DNA of 64,000 nucleotides from Polydactylus sextarius (lineage: Eukaryota > Chordata > Actinopteri > Polynemidae). The notes beneath the pieces were generated by a model. It searched no databases. It had not been told where the DNA came from and saw only the letters and a program-made list of their open reading frames with translations. This document shows positions 46,357 to 61,559 of this stretch, piece by piece (within the stretch, counting starts at the first letter, position 1; each line of letters starts with the position of its first letter). The stretch is from assembly GCA_016801845.1 (NCBI GenBank), contig CM028928.1, positions 14,729,327 to 14,793,326 of the forward strand, given 5' to 3'. The position numbers and the translations under genes were made by a program.

Positions 46357-46361
<5 letters not shown>

Positions 46362-46446
<85 letters not shown>
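46362..46446. repeat. Compound (CT)n(CA)n microsatellite
   Basis: About 20 CT units (46362-46402) directly abut about 22 CA units (46403-46446). The tract is preceded by a pyrimidine-rich stretch from about 46200. Confidence 0.97.
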
Positions 46447-46449
<3 letters not shown>

Positions 46450-48312
46450 ACAGAGAGCGATTACTCAATCCAAGAAGTCATTACTAAATGAATTTGTGTC
46501 ATGACTTTTCTGTAACAGCGTGTTTGTGGTGTCTGAGACGCATTGCTCCAACTCTGCTCCAACTTTTGTAACAACTTGCAACATTTTTTCCAATAACGGT
46601 GTTATCACAGTCCTCTGACTCTGGATGCGATGCTTCATCTCTCATCTCTCCTTTGAGTGTGTTTGCTACTGTGCGTGATATTGTTTCATCATCCTCACTG
46701 ACAAGATACCACAGCTCTACATTTTCCCAGACAAGAAAAGGGCTGCACTGTAGTTCTCAGTTACCGACAATGTGACTGTAGATTCACAGGGACAGAAAGT
46801 TTCTGGAGATTTTGACCTTTTTAGTGATGCAGATGACAGAAATCAACATCCCGTTAGAGCTGGACTTGAAGGGTAACGCCTGAATGTAAATCTGTAAAAC
46901 TCTGTAAAACTGTAATGAAGATGAGATGAAATTTTAATGACATCCTGCTGAAAAGTGGGTCATTGCTGCTGTATGACTCGAATGATAATACGATAAAAAT
47001 AAAGACACAGGTTGATGTTGACTTCCTGATAGTTTAATAGAAATTCTATTTGGTTCCTCGCTCCTGTCAGATCATTGCTCTCTCTTTCAGTGTTTTCACA
47101 TATTGATGTGACAACAGTTATTTTGTCCTCTTCGGTAGGAAAATCCTCCGGTGCCAATATGCATCACTGGCTTGTCACACGACTCAGTGAATTTCCATAC
47201 TGGGAATGCTGCAACGCAATTCCCAACACTTAGATTGAGTGTAGTGCTACATATCCATCCATCTGTCTGTGTGTCCTGCAGGTGTGACAGCTCAAATAAA
47301 TGACAGAAAGACAGAACATTTTTCACTGCAACACATTTGGTCATTTTTATCAAGATTACATGGCTTGATGTTGCCTCTCTTCAAGCTGATGTATTCACCT
47401 CAGGACAAAGGAAGCTTGACAATTTCAAATTTCTTAATGCTAAGGTAATAACTCCAGCTTATGATATTTAATATTTATATATATTTATATATCTAATATT
47501 TACTGTCTAAAAAAGTATCAAATCAGTCTTTTCATCTAACTAAAGTAAAAGTAAATAAAAATGTTTCCAAAAAATGCAAAACTATTCTCTTCAATCTTAT
47601 TAGACTCAGATTTATCAAAGCGCTAAAAGTGAAACATCAAAGTAAAAATCCTTAATCTGAACTCACAGACTATAAACCATTCATCAAACGTGTTCTGGCT
47701 CCAAAAATCAGTGAAATATCCTAGCGTCTGTGAAGCTGGTTCAGTAGATCTGTCATGACCTTTACAACAACAATAATAATAAAAATAGCAATAATAACAA
47801 TACAGGAGCAAAGAATATAGACAAAGAATACAGAAATTTGTACCTATGGACAATTGTCATTATGCTATACCACTTTTCTTTTCTTTCATTTGTCAGTTAA
47901 ACAAACCACCAGAATAAATGTGACACTGACTTGATTAACAGCTATTTTCTGAGCATCCTCACTGGGACCTGATCAGTACGGGACCAGGTCTCCAAGTGCA
48001 TTTCTCTCTGCACTTTATTATTGATCTTAAGGCTAAAAACTATAAGATTACATGAGCACATGAGCACAGCGAGTAGGAAGTGTTTAATGCTTCTTTTTTT
48101 ATTATTATTAAGAGGATGTTGGAGCATCTCGGACAGTCTGTAACCTCAGGAGTCAGTTTCATTTTTCCGGTGACGTCTTTGTGCCCTGGTGTATTCTGGG
48201 TGTTGCATCCTGCTGCAGCGAGTACAAAAGTGGATTCAAAGGAGGCTTTTTCTAAAATCAGAATTTCCTTCAGTTCCAGTCTTCCTGTTTACACCCATAC
48301 TTACACTTACGC

Positions 48313-48342
48313 CCACACACTCACACACACACACACACACAC
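48313..48342. repeat. (CA)n microsatellite
   Basis: About 14 CA units with one TCAC interruption. Confidence 0.9.
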
Positions 48343-48631
48343 GCTCAAACACTTTAATCTTTAGGAAACCTGCACTTGCTGACATGCAGTTCATACATCA
48401 CATACATATATCCTTTACACGCTGCATAGTATACAAGGGCACACACACAGAGATTATTGTATTATTATATTATTATGGTTTTCCTGATGTATCATGAGCC
48501 ATTCATACATATCATATACTGGGGCCCCTATGTGCAGTCAGACACTCGTCTAGCTCCAGGATAGTCTAAATCAGGAGCGAGAGACATAAACAATATCTGA
48601 CAAAAACAAGAGCTCAGATGAGTCACACTGA

Positions 48632-48658
48632 GCACACACACACACACACACACACACA
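48632..48658. repeat. (CA)n microsatellite
   Basis: About 13 CA units. Confidence 0.9.
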
Positions 48659-49879
48659 AATAATCCCATCACACCATATGAAGCTGAGAAAGAGTTCAGG
48701 GAAGACACCACAACAGGTGAAAATAACAGTAGTGATGACCCGAGATTTAATGGTTGTCTGTGCATCACTGACGTGTCTCTACACATTGTATCATTGGAGG
48801 AAGAACAACAGAGAAAACAGGATAAAGATGCTCACATTTCAGCTACAATGACTTCTTTCTTAGTAAATAAAGTTTACGTTGGTAAGGGTTAGGCAGGAAT
48901 AACCCTTGACTAAGGTAGAAAAGGTGAAAAGAAATGCCAGAAATTTAATAATAAATAATAAAAATGTATCAATGTATCTAACCAAACTTTGTGCCCTTTA
49001 GAGGATCAAATGTAAAATAGAAATTTTGAAGAGGTTGGTTACAAACTGAATCATTTTCTCTTGAATACACTTTCATGCAGCAGCAATTCTATATTACTTT
49101 CAGATTGTAAATCATACGAATAAATGTTCAGTGCTGCGTGAATGAATGGATTTCTAATGCATTTGAAAACTCCCTCATGTGAATCTATGAGTTGTAGTAA
49201 CGCCAACGAGTTAAGGTGAAGAGTCAAACTGTTGCTTCAGGTGCTGCTTGTCTTATCTGCCTCTGATAAAAAAAAAAAAAAAAAATCTTTCTTCGATCGT
49301 GTGTTACCTGGCAGTGAAATAATAACTATGTGATGTTTCAGTCCATTGTTTGCATGTGTGAGAATTATTATGCTCTTGATCACAGAGTGATGGTACCACT
49401 GAAGTGAGTCTTTTTTTTGCAAGGTGCAATTTCTGGAGTTGTAAAGCTACATTCACTCCCTAACTTTACTTTGAAAATCTGCATTCAGAAGTGAAGGTTT
49501 CATTTTCAGTGCTTTGTTTTTTTGTCTGAAAAAAAAAAAAAAATGCCCCCTAGGATTTTCTGTTTAAACCAAAAGAAAACAAAGAAAAACTGACTTTAAC
49601 TGGGATCAAACAGGCTAATACAAAGCTGCAGGACCACAAGAGACGTAAGTGTTGTTAAGTCTAAAACGCTACATTGCTCTTTTCTGTTTGATGTTGTTAC
49701 TCCTGAGCAGTGCGCACACGGGCTCGATGCAAGTATGTGTGTGTCATCATGAGTTACAATCAACATGTCGGCAGCAGCAGCCTCTGGGATTTTATTTAGT
49801 ATCCTTGAAACGGCTGCTCTCAAGCCGTCTGCTCTGTGTTAAATATACAAAATAGGTTATGCTGACCTTGTAGAGCACA

Positions 49880-49910
49880 TAAACACACACGTGAATGCAC
49901 ACACACACAT

Positions 49911-49949
<39 letters not shown>
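49880..49949. repeat. (AC)n microsatellite with interruptions
   Basis: Two short AC blocks followed by about 18 perfect AC units. Confidence 0.92.
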
Positions 49950-49951
<2 letters not shown>

Positions 49952-50779
49952 GGTTGGTGAGGATGGGGGACTGAAAGCCCCCATGAATGCTGTGTCTCTC
50001 TATCCCACATGTATCTCCTCACCCCTCTGGGACTCTCTATATTGAACCATCAATGGCAGGGAGACGAGGTACAGCCTGAGTGTCACGGAGAGCAGAGCAG
50101 TGGAAGGTGATTTTGTCCCTTCAAAGGGGATTGCAAACAGTGAAACACAGAAATGTAATGCACTTCTGTAATGTTTGTGACTGTGGTGCAATATCACCAT
50201 CCAGTAAATGTATGGACCACACTAAGGTGCATCTGTGTATCAATGTATAAAACCTAAGGTGATATAATTATGTTATTGATGCAGTCAGAGCTATTCCAAC
50301 GTCATTTCAGAGGCAAATACCTTCCACTGGACTAGATTTATCTTCATTGTTATTAATAAAAAAAGGACTCGACTCCAAGGACTACAAAGTACGATTTTAT
50401 TACAGGTAAAGACAAGATTTGATTGATCCTGTGAAAAATCACAAGATAAACATATGAATTTATCAATAAATAGATACAGAATAAAATATGCTATACTGCG
50501 TAGTACATTGGCAGCTGGCACAATAAGCGTTTTTGAAGATGCTTTTGTACTTCTTCTCCTATGAAATATTGATTGCAGAACTTTTAAAATCTTCACTGCC
50601 ATCATTCTAGTTCTAATACAAAGTCCACTCACCCACAAAAGATTGGACACTCACATTCATTTCCATGGCAACTGACCGTGTGTCTCCTCCAGGAACCTGG
50701 TTTGAGTGACATTCAGGAGGGATGTGCGGCTGTGCATTTAAAGAAGGAAAAGTTGTCAATACTCTCTCACTCTCTATCT

Positions 50780-50810
50780 GTGTGTGTGTGTGTGTTTGTG
50801 TGTGTCTTGT
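50780..50810. repeat. (GT)n microsatellite
   Basis: About 12 GT units with a TTT interruption. Confidence 0.9.
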
Positions 50811-53800
50811 GTATTTCACACGTGCACCACACCTCAAAATCAAATCAATCCATCACATTTCTTTGACGCTGTCCATGGCACAGACACCAAAGCCTAAACA
50901 AACCAAGTGCTGGAGTGGAGTGGCAGTCGGTGATCTATGTAGATGGATTTATAATATGATGGTGGATGATGTTGTAGATCATTGTGGACGACAGCAGCTG
51001 GCAAGACTCCACATCCCAACTCATACTTTTCCTCCTGTGATTGAGATTCATCCTCTCTCTCTACCTCTAATGTTAATAATTCAGAAAAGGCAGGTGGTGT
51101 CATTGTTCAGAGACTACTCTGCACAGAGACAGAGACAAAGTCCATTTTTCCTTAACAGCAGAGTGTAGCTGACAGTTCAGCAGCTGTAGAACCAGCTGCT
51201 TTCTGACACAGTTGTATGGCAGCTGCAGTGAAGTAGACAGGTGACTTGAAACATCTCTGCAACTATTTCTGTGTAAAATGGAAACCAAAACACAAAAAAA
51301 CAATATTGTTAAATATGCCCTGGTTCTTTATACTACAGAGTCATATTTTTATATCACAGTCATGTATTTCATGTCTGAATGAGACCTGAAAGCTAAATGG
51401 CTTTAATGTGTTTCTTGACAAAGAAATAACTTCTTTTTCCGTCAGACACATTGTAAAGGCATCTGATACTTTGAATTATTCAGCAAGCTCAGTGTATGAC
51501 AAGGCTACAGATACAAGAAATAAAGCCTTACATAAAGAAAAGCTTTACAGACTGATAACATTTACTGTGTAACATTTACTGTATAAACACCCATCATCAC
51601 TGTTGCATTATCACCTCTTATATTAAACCCTTCTCACCTCGAGCTGTCGGCTTATTTGTGTTTATTCTTTCAAATAATATTCTGGTCATGACATCATCTG
51701 TATTAAACCAGATCAGGAACTTTCCCTAATTTCAACTAAGCTCTTAACAGAAGTATAAACAGTGAATTATTGATGTAACTACTACAAGTGGATATTGTAA
51801 TGAAAAAAATTGCTTAACATCTCTTACAAGATGTACAAGTACAAGTTTGTACAGTATCTAAATGTAAATTCTACACAATGGGGAAATGTCTGATGACAGA
51901 AACATAAAAATGGGTAAATGAGAACAAATATATTCTGTAGTGATTTCAGCTGCAGCACAGGACACGAACGCAGGGAGGAGGAACAAAATGGAGGTCTAAT
52001 GAGGCTGAGAGTGCCGTGCTACTGTGGTAAGGAACATTAGAGGAAATTTCCTTTGTGCCTTTTTGAACACAGTCCTTCAGGGTCAGTAGATGGGGGATCT
52101 CGGGGATTGGACACCTGTCTGCTCTATGGTTTCTCTTTTTTTCAGTCTTACCAAACTCAGACCAATTGCGTCTGATAAAAATTAACAGTTTTATTTCATC
52201 CCATCTGCACTTTTGCAACTCCTTCTTCCCTCTTCGTCTCAGCACAACCTCCGAGGAACACTTACATGAAGAGCAAACGGCTGCTGCCTGTCTTTTCCCT
52301 ACATGGTCAAACACTGGTCTGTGTCAGAGATCTACTGCAGCCTTGTGTCACCAGAAACACCAGAAAAAAATAAAAAGTCCACTGTCTGGTGTGGAATTAC
52401 AGCCTCTCATCAACCATTTGTCACTGAATGGAAAAATGTTTTGGGTGTGTGTCCCTTACAATAATTCTTATAATAATAATTCAAAAAATGTTTGTGTAGC
52501 TAAGGTGAAGGGGAAAACTGCTTGACATTGATATGTGTTGGGTGAAGACTCCTACAACCTTTGATGTAGAAATGATGAGGGAGGCTGATCCAAAACCATT
52601 ATTAACAGGCTGTCTTTCTGTGGCTGTGATGCTGAAGTTTACTGCAGGGATTTGAACACATCATGATTTTACACCATCTTCTTGTTCGAAAAGATTTACC
52701 TGAGAGACACTTGTGCACAACATCATCTGGTGCTTTTCTCTATTTCACTATGGCAGCACCGCATATGTCCAAGACTCTCAAAGTCTTCAGAGACATTGTT
52801 TTCCGACGATGCAGCAGTTTTTTTTTTTTTTTTTTGGGTAGGGTGGGCAGGGTGCTTTTTAAAAATTTAAAAGTGAGGGTATGCATAAACAATGAGCAGT
52901 GAATGTGCAGCAGTGAGTTTCCTCACATTTATAGTCAATAAACTCACACACTTTGGTTATGACAGCGAGTCAAATGCTCTTCACACATAAAACTGATTAG
53001 TTTACTGACCCAGCTGCACTATGCTTAAGTGTTTTGTTATTGAATATGACTTATATAATATACTTTAAATTGTCTGAACACTGCTGTAGTGGCCCGGAGC
53101 TGATTTGAATGGTGACACAACATGGGACGGACATCGTTGTGTTTCACATCACGACTTCAGCCACTGCAGACATGTTCAGCATGAAATCCCCTTTATCTGT
53201 CATTGGAAACAGGAAGTAAGAGTGGAAAAATACAGCAGTGGTAGGATAAACAGGGTCTGTATCTGCCAGCATGTCAATTGGCTTTCTCCTTCCCACGTAC
53301 AACATCGTCTCAGGGCGTGGCGCCAATTCTCTAAACTGCCTCCGGCCTCATGTTGGTCACAGAGTCCGTGTTTATCATTTATACATGTTTTAATGTTGAT
53401 TTATCTTTGATCATTTTCAAAGTCAACAATTTTGACAGAGCAACTGACTGAATTGAGACTGAACAATTTATACACTGCTGAAAGTTTTCTTCCTCATCCA
53501 ACATCATTTCTATGTACCTGTCCCGAAAATATTCCAAATCTGTCCATCGGAGGCATCAAGTTTTCTTTAAAACTTTGGTATGTGATGGAAAACTGCAGTC
53601 TTCATTCTGTGGCAATGACTCAAACAAAATTCCCGGATTGTCAGTTTTGTTTTCTCAAAGTGAATATTTTTGTAGATGCCTCAGAGCTTCTCAAAGACAT
53701 GACACAGTTTTTTTTTTTTTTTTTACTGAAAGCGGTTTATTCATGTGCGTTTTTTCACATGAATTCTGACACAATCCAAATAGCTTCCAACTGAGCAACT

Positions 53801-56800
53801 GTCTCCAGTCCAGGATGCTCAGTGGATCATTTTGGAAAGATCTAGTTTTAGGATTAGCTCACTGCAAAACTCATTTAACTAGTTCAATAGCTGTCATTTC
53901 TTGTAATAAATACAATCTAAAATTTATCTAAAATAATTTGAAACAGTTCACATGCAACCATTCTTCTCTTCCTTCATCAGGTTGGTTACTTCACCCCTGA
54001 TGAGACATGTTTTCCTGCTTCCCTCCCTTAAAAACTCACTCTCTAGTCACCAAGCTTTCATCATTCTCTCATTCCACCCAGTTTACTTGTATGATGTGTT
54101 AAAAACAGGCAGAACAGGAGGCAGAACCGGAGGCATTGTGGGATCTGATATTAAACAGCTGCCACATTAACTGCTGAGCTTATGGGGCTAACAGCTTTCA
54201 GGAAACTGCTAATGATGCGTCTTTTATGTGTTCTCCTCTTACTCACTCAACGCCCACACCAACGTCTGCAACCATGATGACATAGACAGCATCAGTGAGA
54301 GTCTGCTGTGAATCCCAGTGTGTGCAGGTGCCATCACTTGAATAATCTACCTCCTATTCATCTCACCACATTCGTGCATACTTTTATCATAACTGAATTG
54401 CTTAGTTACACATGCTCATTTTACTCCGAATGACTGTTGCTGAGGAGGATGTGTCATTTTCTTGTGTATATATACAGATAATGTTGTTTGCTTTGACCAC
54501 TGGGCTGCATCCTGTCTCTCGCTGACCAAGCTACAAGAGCACAATAGACCCCCCCTCCCCCTTGTGCATGTTCCTTAGGGGTCCCACACTGTTGGACTGC
54601 TCATATAATGAAGTGGATTTCTCATGGTGCTGGTAGAAGTGCACACTGGATTTTATGGATCTTGATTTGCAGTATGTGCATGTGGCCGCAGCGTGTGACT
54701 TTTGATAAATCAAACAGTACAAATTCTCATCATTGGATGGAGCAGCCACCAATTACACGCAATTTTTACAACTAATGGACCTTGGGACCATAAATAAAGC
54801 ATCACAATCAAATTATTGCATGACTAGACCCTGTGGTAATATTTCAAATAACATTCATAACATAACAAAGACAGATGTGACTCTGGAAATCTCCATTAGT
54901 CGACAGTAAGTCTGTCTTTAGCCCCATGAGCCTTGACTCCATTTCGTTCACACAGATGTAAACACAGAGTGCACAGCCACAGCTGGACACTGAACATGTT
55001 TTAATTTAGAGGGTTCCAGTGAAGGTCGATTCTTGTTGCTCATTTTTCTGAAACGTCACAACAGATCCATTTGTTACTCCCACAGGGCAAGATCAGTGCC
55101 GAGCGCTGCTCTTTAATCCACTGATTTAAAGCATCGTCCTTCATGTCACTGCAATCCAGAGCTGTGGGGATTACTGTGCTGGGTAGAGGCTTGTGTCCCT
55201 AAGCGCTCATGATTCAGTTTTATTATGATTCTCCAACTACATCATGCTCTGAGTTGAAAAGTGTTAAGCTCATACTTTAACACTGTGACAAAAGAGAATG
55301 ATCTAATAAATGTCACATGTCAAAATTATTTATATCACTAATAATATTGAATTACTAACAGGGTTTCAGACTATTTGACATTCATTCATGACGTAATCCA
55401 TCAACAGGACACAGGATTATCATATGACTCAGACATTCTGAAAGGGTTTGAGTTGTCCATTGACTACTGTTCGTAACCATTCATTTACTTGTATATATTA
55501 GTTCCAGCTTCTCTCTGAGCACTTCAGGAAGTGGATTCATTTTAATGGCTTGTCCTCAAATCCCAAACTACAAAACCACACCACAGCTCTAGTGCAGTCT
55601 GGTGACCAGACTCATCTGCTTTATTTCTTTAACTTGCCACATTCTCCATGTTGTACAGTCCCAGAGCTCTGCTTAGTATACAACAATATCTAGAACCACA
55701 GCTTCTGATGTTTTTAGTGCAGGCTGAGTTTTCTCTCTTTGTTTTTCTTTACCTTTTCCATCCACCAGTTTGATTTCTTTGTTCCCATGCTTGCCATGCA
55801 CTTTTCTCTTAACTCCCCCTTCTCTACAGCATGTCGTGGCAATGATCTATGAGACCGCTGACTCTGTTGGAATAAGGTGGAAAAGTGAACTCAGAGGTGT
55901 GCTCTTGGGCCTGTGTGCAGGCGATCTATACACATATAAAAGCTTAGAGGCTTTCAACCGATAGAGATTGGTTTTGTGCTTATTCACAAATGAAAATGTC
56001 ACTTCACTGTGGGAGATCATGCTCTGAGCTTCTGCTCACAGTTTGTTTGGAAATGACTTATTCAACGCTCCCCTTAACTTCCTGGCATGAGACTCTTTTT
56101 GGCTCTTGAGGAAAGTCTTGGTGAGAACCTCTTGCTTATTTCCAACAAACCTTTGTAATAGAATGACACAAGCATTGTCCATGTTTTATAAGCATCTTCT
56201 GATCACCATCAGCACTAAGACACCAACTGTTTCTAAATAAAACCATTTAATGACGTGACGTGAAGATTGTGAAGATTCGGTATATAACATTGTGGTTAAA
56301 AGAGTAACGACTGTCAGGTAGACATACAGATCAGCTTGTGTCTCTCTTTGTCCTATAACTAACACATTTGTTTCCAATCAAAGACACAATAATATAACTT
56401 TAATGCTGTCCTGAAACATGGTATCACAGAGAGTAGATACAACCATTACCATCACTCAGGGTCTCAGGGTTTGGAAATGTTTAACATCTTTAACATGACA
56501 TGTTGTCACTCTCTCTCATACTCTCTTGTTTCACTTGATGCTTAGACAGAACACCCCCCAAGATGTTTCTGTTCTGAAACATATGGGTACATTTGGGAGG
56601 CACTGACACCACCATCCCTGCGCTCTCAGTCAGTGGGCTGCTGATCTTAATTCATCTTGCAGCCTCTGTTTAATGTCAGTACTTTCACCAAAACTAATTT
56701 CAAAGCAAACAAAAATCCTCGTAACATAACCACAGTGCTTTCACGCTGCTGCAAATATCCGCAGTTCATTTTCTTTTCCACACAATGACATTATACAGTA

Positions 56801-57511
56801 TAATGAAATACAGGCTATGGCCTCAATGCAAAGTGGGGATACAATTCAGCCTCTAATCATAACCTCCATCTAGGAAAAAGACACAGCAGGGAAATATCAA
56901 AGGCCCATTTCCTATGAGAAAAGGAATATCATTGATTACAAAAACCCCCCTGAAACATAGCATAATGTATCAGACAACATACAAACAACAAAACAAAAAG
57001 AACCTAAATATATGAAAAGGATTTACTCCCAGAACTATGTTTATACACTTCTCTCAACCATTACTCCATGTTTGTGTGTCTACACGGTTCCCAAAGCTTT
57101 TCAAGAGGCGTTCTTAGAAATGCTGCCAGAGACGAGGCACTTATGTGGAGGCGATGGAGGCTGAAGACACCCAAGGGACATGACAACAAGCACCAGGCTG
57201 ATGAAATGTGCAGGGAAGACATCAAATGTATGCAATAAGATCTGCATTTTAGTCATCGCAAAGGAAATAAAGACGCAAGACTAAATAGTTTTTGTGTGTT
57301 AGTGTCCAACAAGGTGTAATTCTTCACGTGAGTCTACAAACATAACCTCACACATCACCACAAACAAGACCAAAATTCTCAACAGTCTGTGTTTGTGTAA
57401 GGCCAAGCACCACTTAACCTGATTCTAGTTTCAGTCCAGAAGTGCCTCAGGCCTTCTTTATTTTTTGATAGAGTTTCGTGTGTGTGGGTGCATGTGTCAT
57501 GTCCTTTCATC

Positions 57512-57632
57512 TAACCATCTATTTTTTATATCTGCTTATACCACTCAGGGTCACGGGAAGCTGGAGGCAATCCCACTATGCAGTGGGCTTGAGGGATTTA
57601 CAGCTGCATGGGTCACCAGTCTAACAGGGGTC
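57512..57632. repeat. Degenerate teleost interspersed repeat (GGGTCACGGG-AAGCTGGAG type)
   Basis: The order CTGCTTATACCACTCAGGGT, then CACGGGAAGCTGGAGGCAATCCCA, then GGGTCACCAGTCTAACAGGGG follows a repeat found in very many fish genomes (usual wording CAGGGTCGCGGGG-GCTGGAGCCTATCCCA ... GTCGCCAGTCTATCGCAGGGC). No coding capacity remains. Confidence 0.7.
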
Positions 57633-60600
57633 TTTTCATCTGAATTTTTGTTTGTTGTCATTTCTCACAGCATTTGTGATGACTCATGACTGAGTTTACA
57701 GTAAGATACGGTAAAATATCTGACTGCAAGTTTACAGTAGATGTCTCCCTCTTTCACAGTGAATCATAGGAAACAACAGCTGGATAATGTGAATCCACAG
57801 TCAGACATCTGAAATGTAGCAGTCACTGTAAAAGTCATGCAACATCATCTCCATTAATTCAATAATGACTTAATGACTACTTTTTTTTATCCAATTACAA
57901 ATCTTTAACAGAAAAAAGTTTAAAAAAACAATAACAAAGTAGATTGCATTTATATTTTCAATTTTATTAACATCAGTAAAGATCACCATTTCATACCACT
58001 ACATATCAGCACAATTTAAAAGAGCATGGGCCTCAGAGCTCTGCCTCATAGAAAGACTTTATTATGGGAGCTGAATAAGATTTTGTAAATAAACTTTACT
58101 GAAGACTAAGATTTATTTATGTTTATTTATTTTTAATTATAAAGTTTAATTGAGTTTTCAGGGTTATGATTGTTGTTTGCGTTGCCCTGGTAACCTATCC
58201 AGCCCATCTAACCTGCTCTTAAACAGGTTAACTGTAGAGTCTTGACAAGGACACAACAGATAAATAATAAAGAGAAACTGTTATTCCTGTAGACTGAGTC
58301 ATCAGTCTTTGGTTCATTAAACTGAAAGACATCTGCAGCATATTTTACAGAAACACTTAAACATAGTAACATAGGACTTAAGGGAACTATTGTTCTGGAA
58401 AAACAGACCTCCGTTATGGCTGTAAATTGTCATATAATCATTGAGGTGGGAGTTAACCAACAGAACAACTGCATAATGAGAGCTTGCTAAACCAGGGTGA
58501 AAGTTAAGAGTAGCAGGGGCCAGGCTGGCCATGTTTGGTGTGGAGAGCAGTTGTTGTTTGGTTGAAGGTGATGTCCCCTTCAAGTGATCCTGACATGTGG
58601 GTAAGTGTTAGCGATGAGAGGAGACAGCTTGATAACCCTATAAACATGAATCAGACGTGCAGCGGTCAGATGAGATGTTTGGGGAACAGCGCTGTCTGTC
58701 TGATGTAGATCAATGAATGTAGCTGCCTTCCACTGTCACTGAGTGTCCTCTGTCACGGTCATTACAGTCTTTGAATACTTAGTTTTAGAAGATACAATTA
58801 AAATGTTCAAATGACTTTTTTGTGATTTTTAATTTTTCTTTCAGCTGCAGAGCCTCATTCTTCTTTTCACTGAGAAATAAAGACTTATGTGATTGAAATG
58901 CTGTCTGCTACCTTCTGCCTCAATGCATTTTCTAACTGCAGGTTGGCTGTAAAGAGTTTCACAGAAATCCTCATTTTCCACAGCAGTTTGGTTCAGCACC
59001 ATTAACTTTTCCCCTCCCTGTGATCTCAGCTGAAGGTATGCGCCAAAACAAGATCACAAACCAGGGATCCTGGACCTTTAATGGCCCTGAAAATCACAGG
59101 TTATCAAACTGAAAAACAGGTTATTAATTTTTTTTTCGTTTCACTAAAACCCATTTACTGGTTCTGGTTATCAAGAAATGAAAACAAGGTCACAATATTC
59201 AATCAAAGGAGGACTACGGGGTTGCTGCTTGAAATGATTTTCATTATCAATACTATATCTGATTGTTGTTTCAGCATATTATTCCCTCAAATGCCTTGAG
59301 TCATCATCATAGAAAAGAGGAATGTTCACAGAATACCATCAAAAAACTTATTTTTCTTTTATTGAGGTTTTTCAGGTCTGATGAAAATGTGGACGACATA
59401 TTGAAAGATAAATTGTGGGTGTCTCACAGCTGGTTAGACAAGCAACAATCCATCAAATCCAGGTGAGATTTCTTTCCTTGATTTTTGTCTTCTCTTGGGA
59501 TATAAGAAAGAAGTGAAGAAGAAGAAGAAAAAGTGAAGATAAATGTGACAGTTGAGTTGAGTTATTCAAGCTGTTTATATCACAGCTACTGTGTGTGAGA
59601 GATAGTAACCAATCTCCCACATGAAACAACCACATTATTTCTATTTGCCTGTGTTAAACTGTGCGGTCGCATGTGTGTGTGATTCAGTCTAAGTTTAGTT
59701 AACTGAACCAGACGACTGGAGAGCTAATAACTCAAGCGTCCAGAAAATTCTCTGCTGCATCTTTATTTTTTCTCTTGTTGCCACATGAGAGAAAAACAAC
59801 AAGCAAACAAGCCAGTTCTATAATAAGAAGCAGCTTTCTCCGTTTGCTTTATTGTACATCTGAATTGGTCCCTGAGGCTACAGATTCATTCTTTGTTTCT
59901 CACTGCTTATTGTACTGTGGCCTGGTCCTGCAGAGCTCAGACTGTGGAAAACAACAGAAACGTTCTCACATTTCTCAGGATGTTACAGTTGCATTTGGTT
60001 GATTTCCACCCACAATATCAATAACGTATTGAAAGGACACAGTGTCCCGTGGGTTTGATTCATTCTCAGGATTTTCCTCATGCTAAGCAGGAAATAACTG
60101 GGAGGGACTGAAAGCTACTGAAAGGAGATGATAAGGTATTTTATACGCTGCGCTGATTTAAGGAGAACAAAAGAAAAATCTTATCTTTTAACTCCAAAAC
60201 CAAGCAATCATTTTTTTTTGCACTTTTTTCCCCACCATGTACTATACACACTGTAGTACATGGTAAAAATGACTAATGCTGCAGTTTTCTTGTTTTTAAA
60301 GGCTAAAAGGAAGATATGAGTTTTATAGGGCTCAGGACTGAACTCCTCAGAGGGTTCGGATTAAGGTTAAGACTAAACTGCAGAGATTTAGCCCTTTTTG
60401 TCAGAGCTGGATGGTGAATTCTCCAGAGGTTGGTGCCTGCAGAAAGTAGGCTGTGAAATGATGCTCACATACCTCAGGTTACACCTACATGCAGCCTCAC
60501 AGGCAGATGAACAGACTGCACACACACTCCTCACTGCAGTTATTAATTGTGTTTTGTTCTTCTTGATATGAATATTGGTCGATATACATCCACCTTGTGT

Positions 60601-61559
60601 AATGTTTAATATTCCTGGACAATCACATATTTAAAGAGCCTGTGGTGCAGTGAGCCTTCATGTTGTTTGTTCAGCTTTTTGTGGCTGATTTGTCCCTGTT
60701 CCAACAGCTGGTTGGTGCACAGCATGGGTGGAAAAAACAGAAAGAAAAAACTAAAAAAAAAAAACTCTGCTGTGTTTCATTCATTTCCAGAGCTGTTGAA
60801 TTAGATCACATTGTGCTGCCAGTCAGAGGGCAGATAACAAACACAATCTGAATGCACAAATACCATTTCATTTTAAATAGAGGAAAGACAAAGCCCACAC
60901 ACATAAGATGCTGATGGATGATTCAGCTTTTTAATATTTGCCTCTGAGGTTGGTTCAGCAGGACACTCAAACCTCAGAGGCATGATTTCTGGTGAAACAC
61001 ACACCTGAGTGTCCAGTTAAAGCTAATTCAGTGGTCATTGGATTAACCCCTGAAGGACAAATCAACATATTATGAAGTCTATTTCTGTCAAAAAGCAAGA
61101 GTAGTTGAGTTTATTGTCAGAGAAAACTGATAATCAGCTAGAACCAGAGAATGTTTTTTCAACTTTGAAGGATTACTTGATCGTTGAAAACCTGATACTG
61201 GATAATATCATGTCATTCCATGATTCAGTGAATAGGCAAAACATTTTAAAGCTAGATTCACTGTTGTTGTCTGTGTGTGTATATCTATTGGTGGTCAATA
61301 AGGACTTAACCAAAATTGCCCCTTAGGACAAGATACATACAGAGGACAAAACTATTAGCGAAAACTGTAGTTATTGCCAATTAAAGTAGGACATTGTCTT
61401 TAGCCCCCCAAAATGAAAAAGCTACATTAGAATAAAACTCTCTAAGTATAAAACCACACACAGCAAGTAAAAAACTGAAACAAAAATGAAATAAAGCCAG
61501 AAAATCAGAATGTGAAGGTTAAAAGCCACATACCATTGAGCTTTAATTAAACAAAGTTA

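Noticed and set aside
46155..46487. 110-codon plus and 92-codon minus ORFs
   Set aside because: They are generated by the pyrimidine-rich stretch and the CT/CA repeats.
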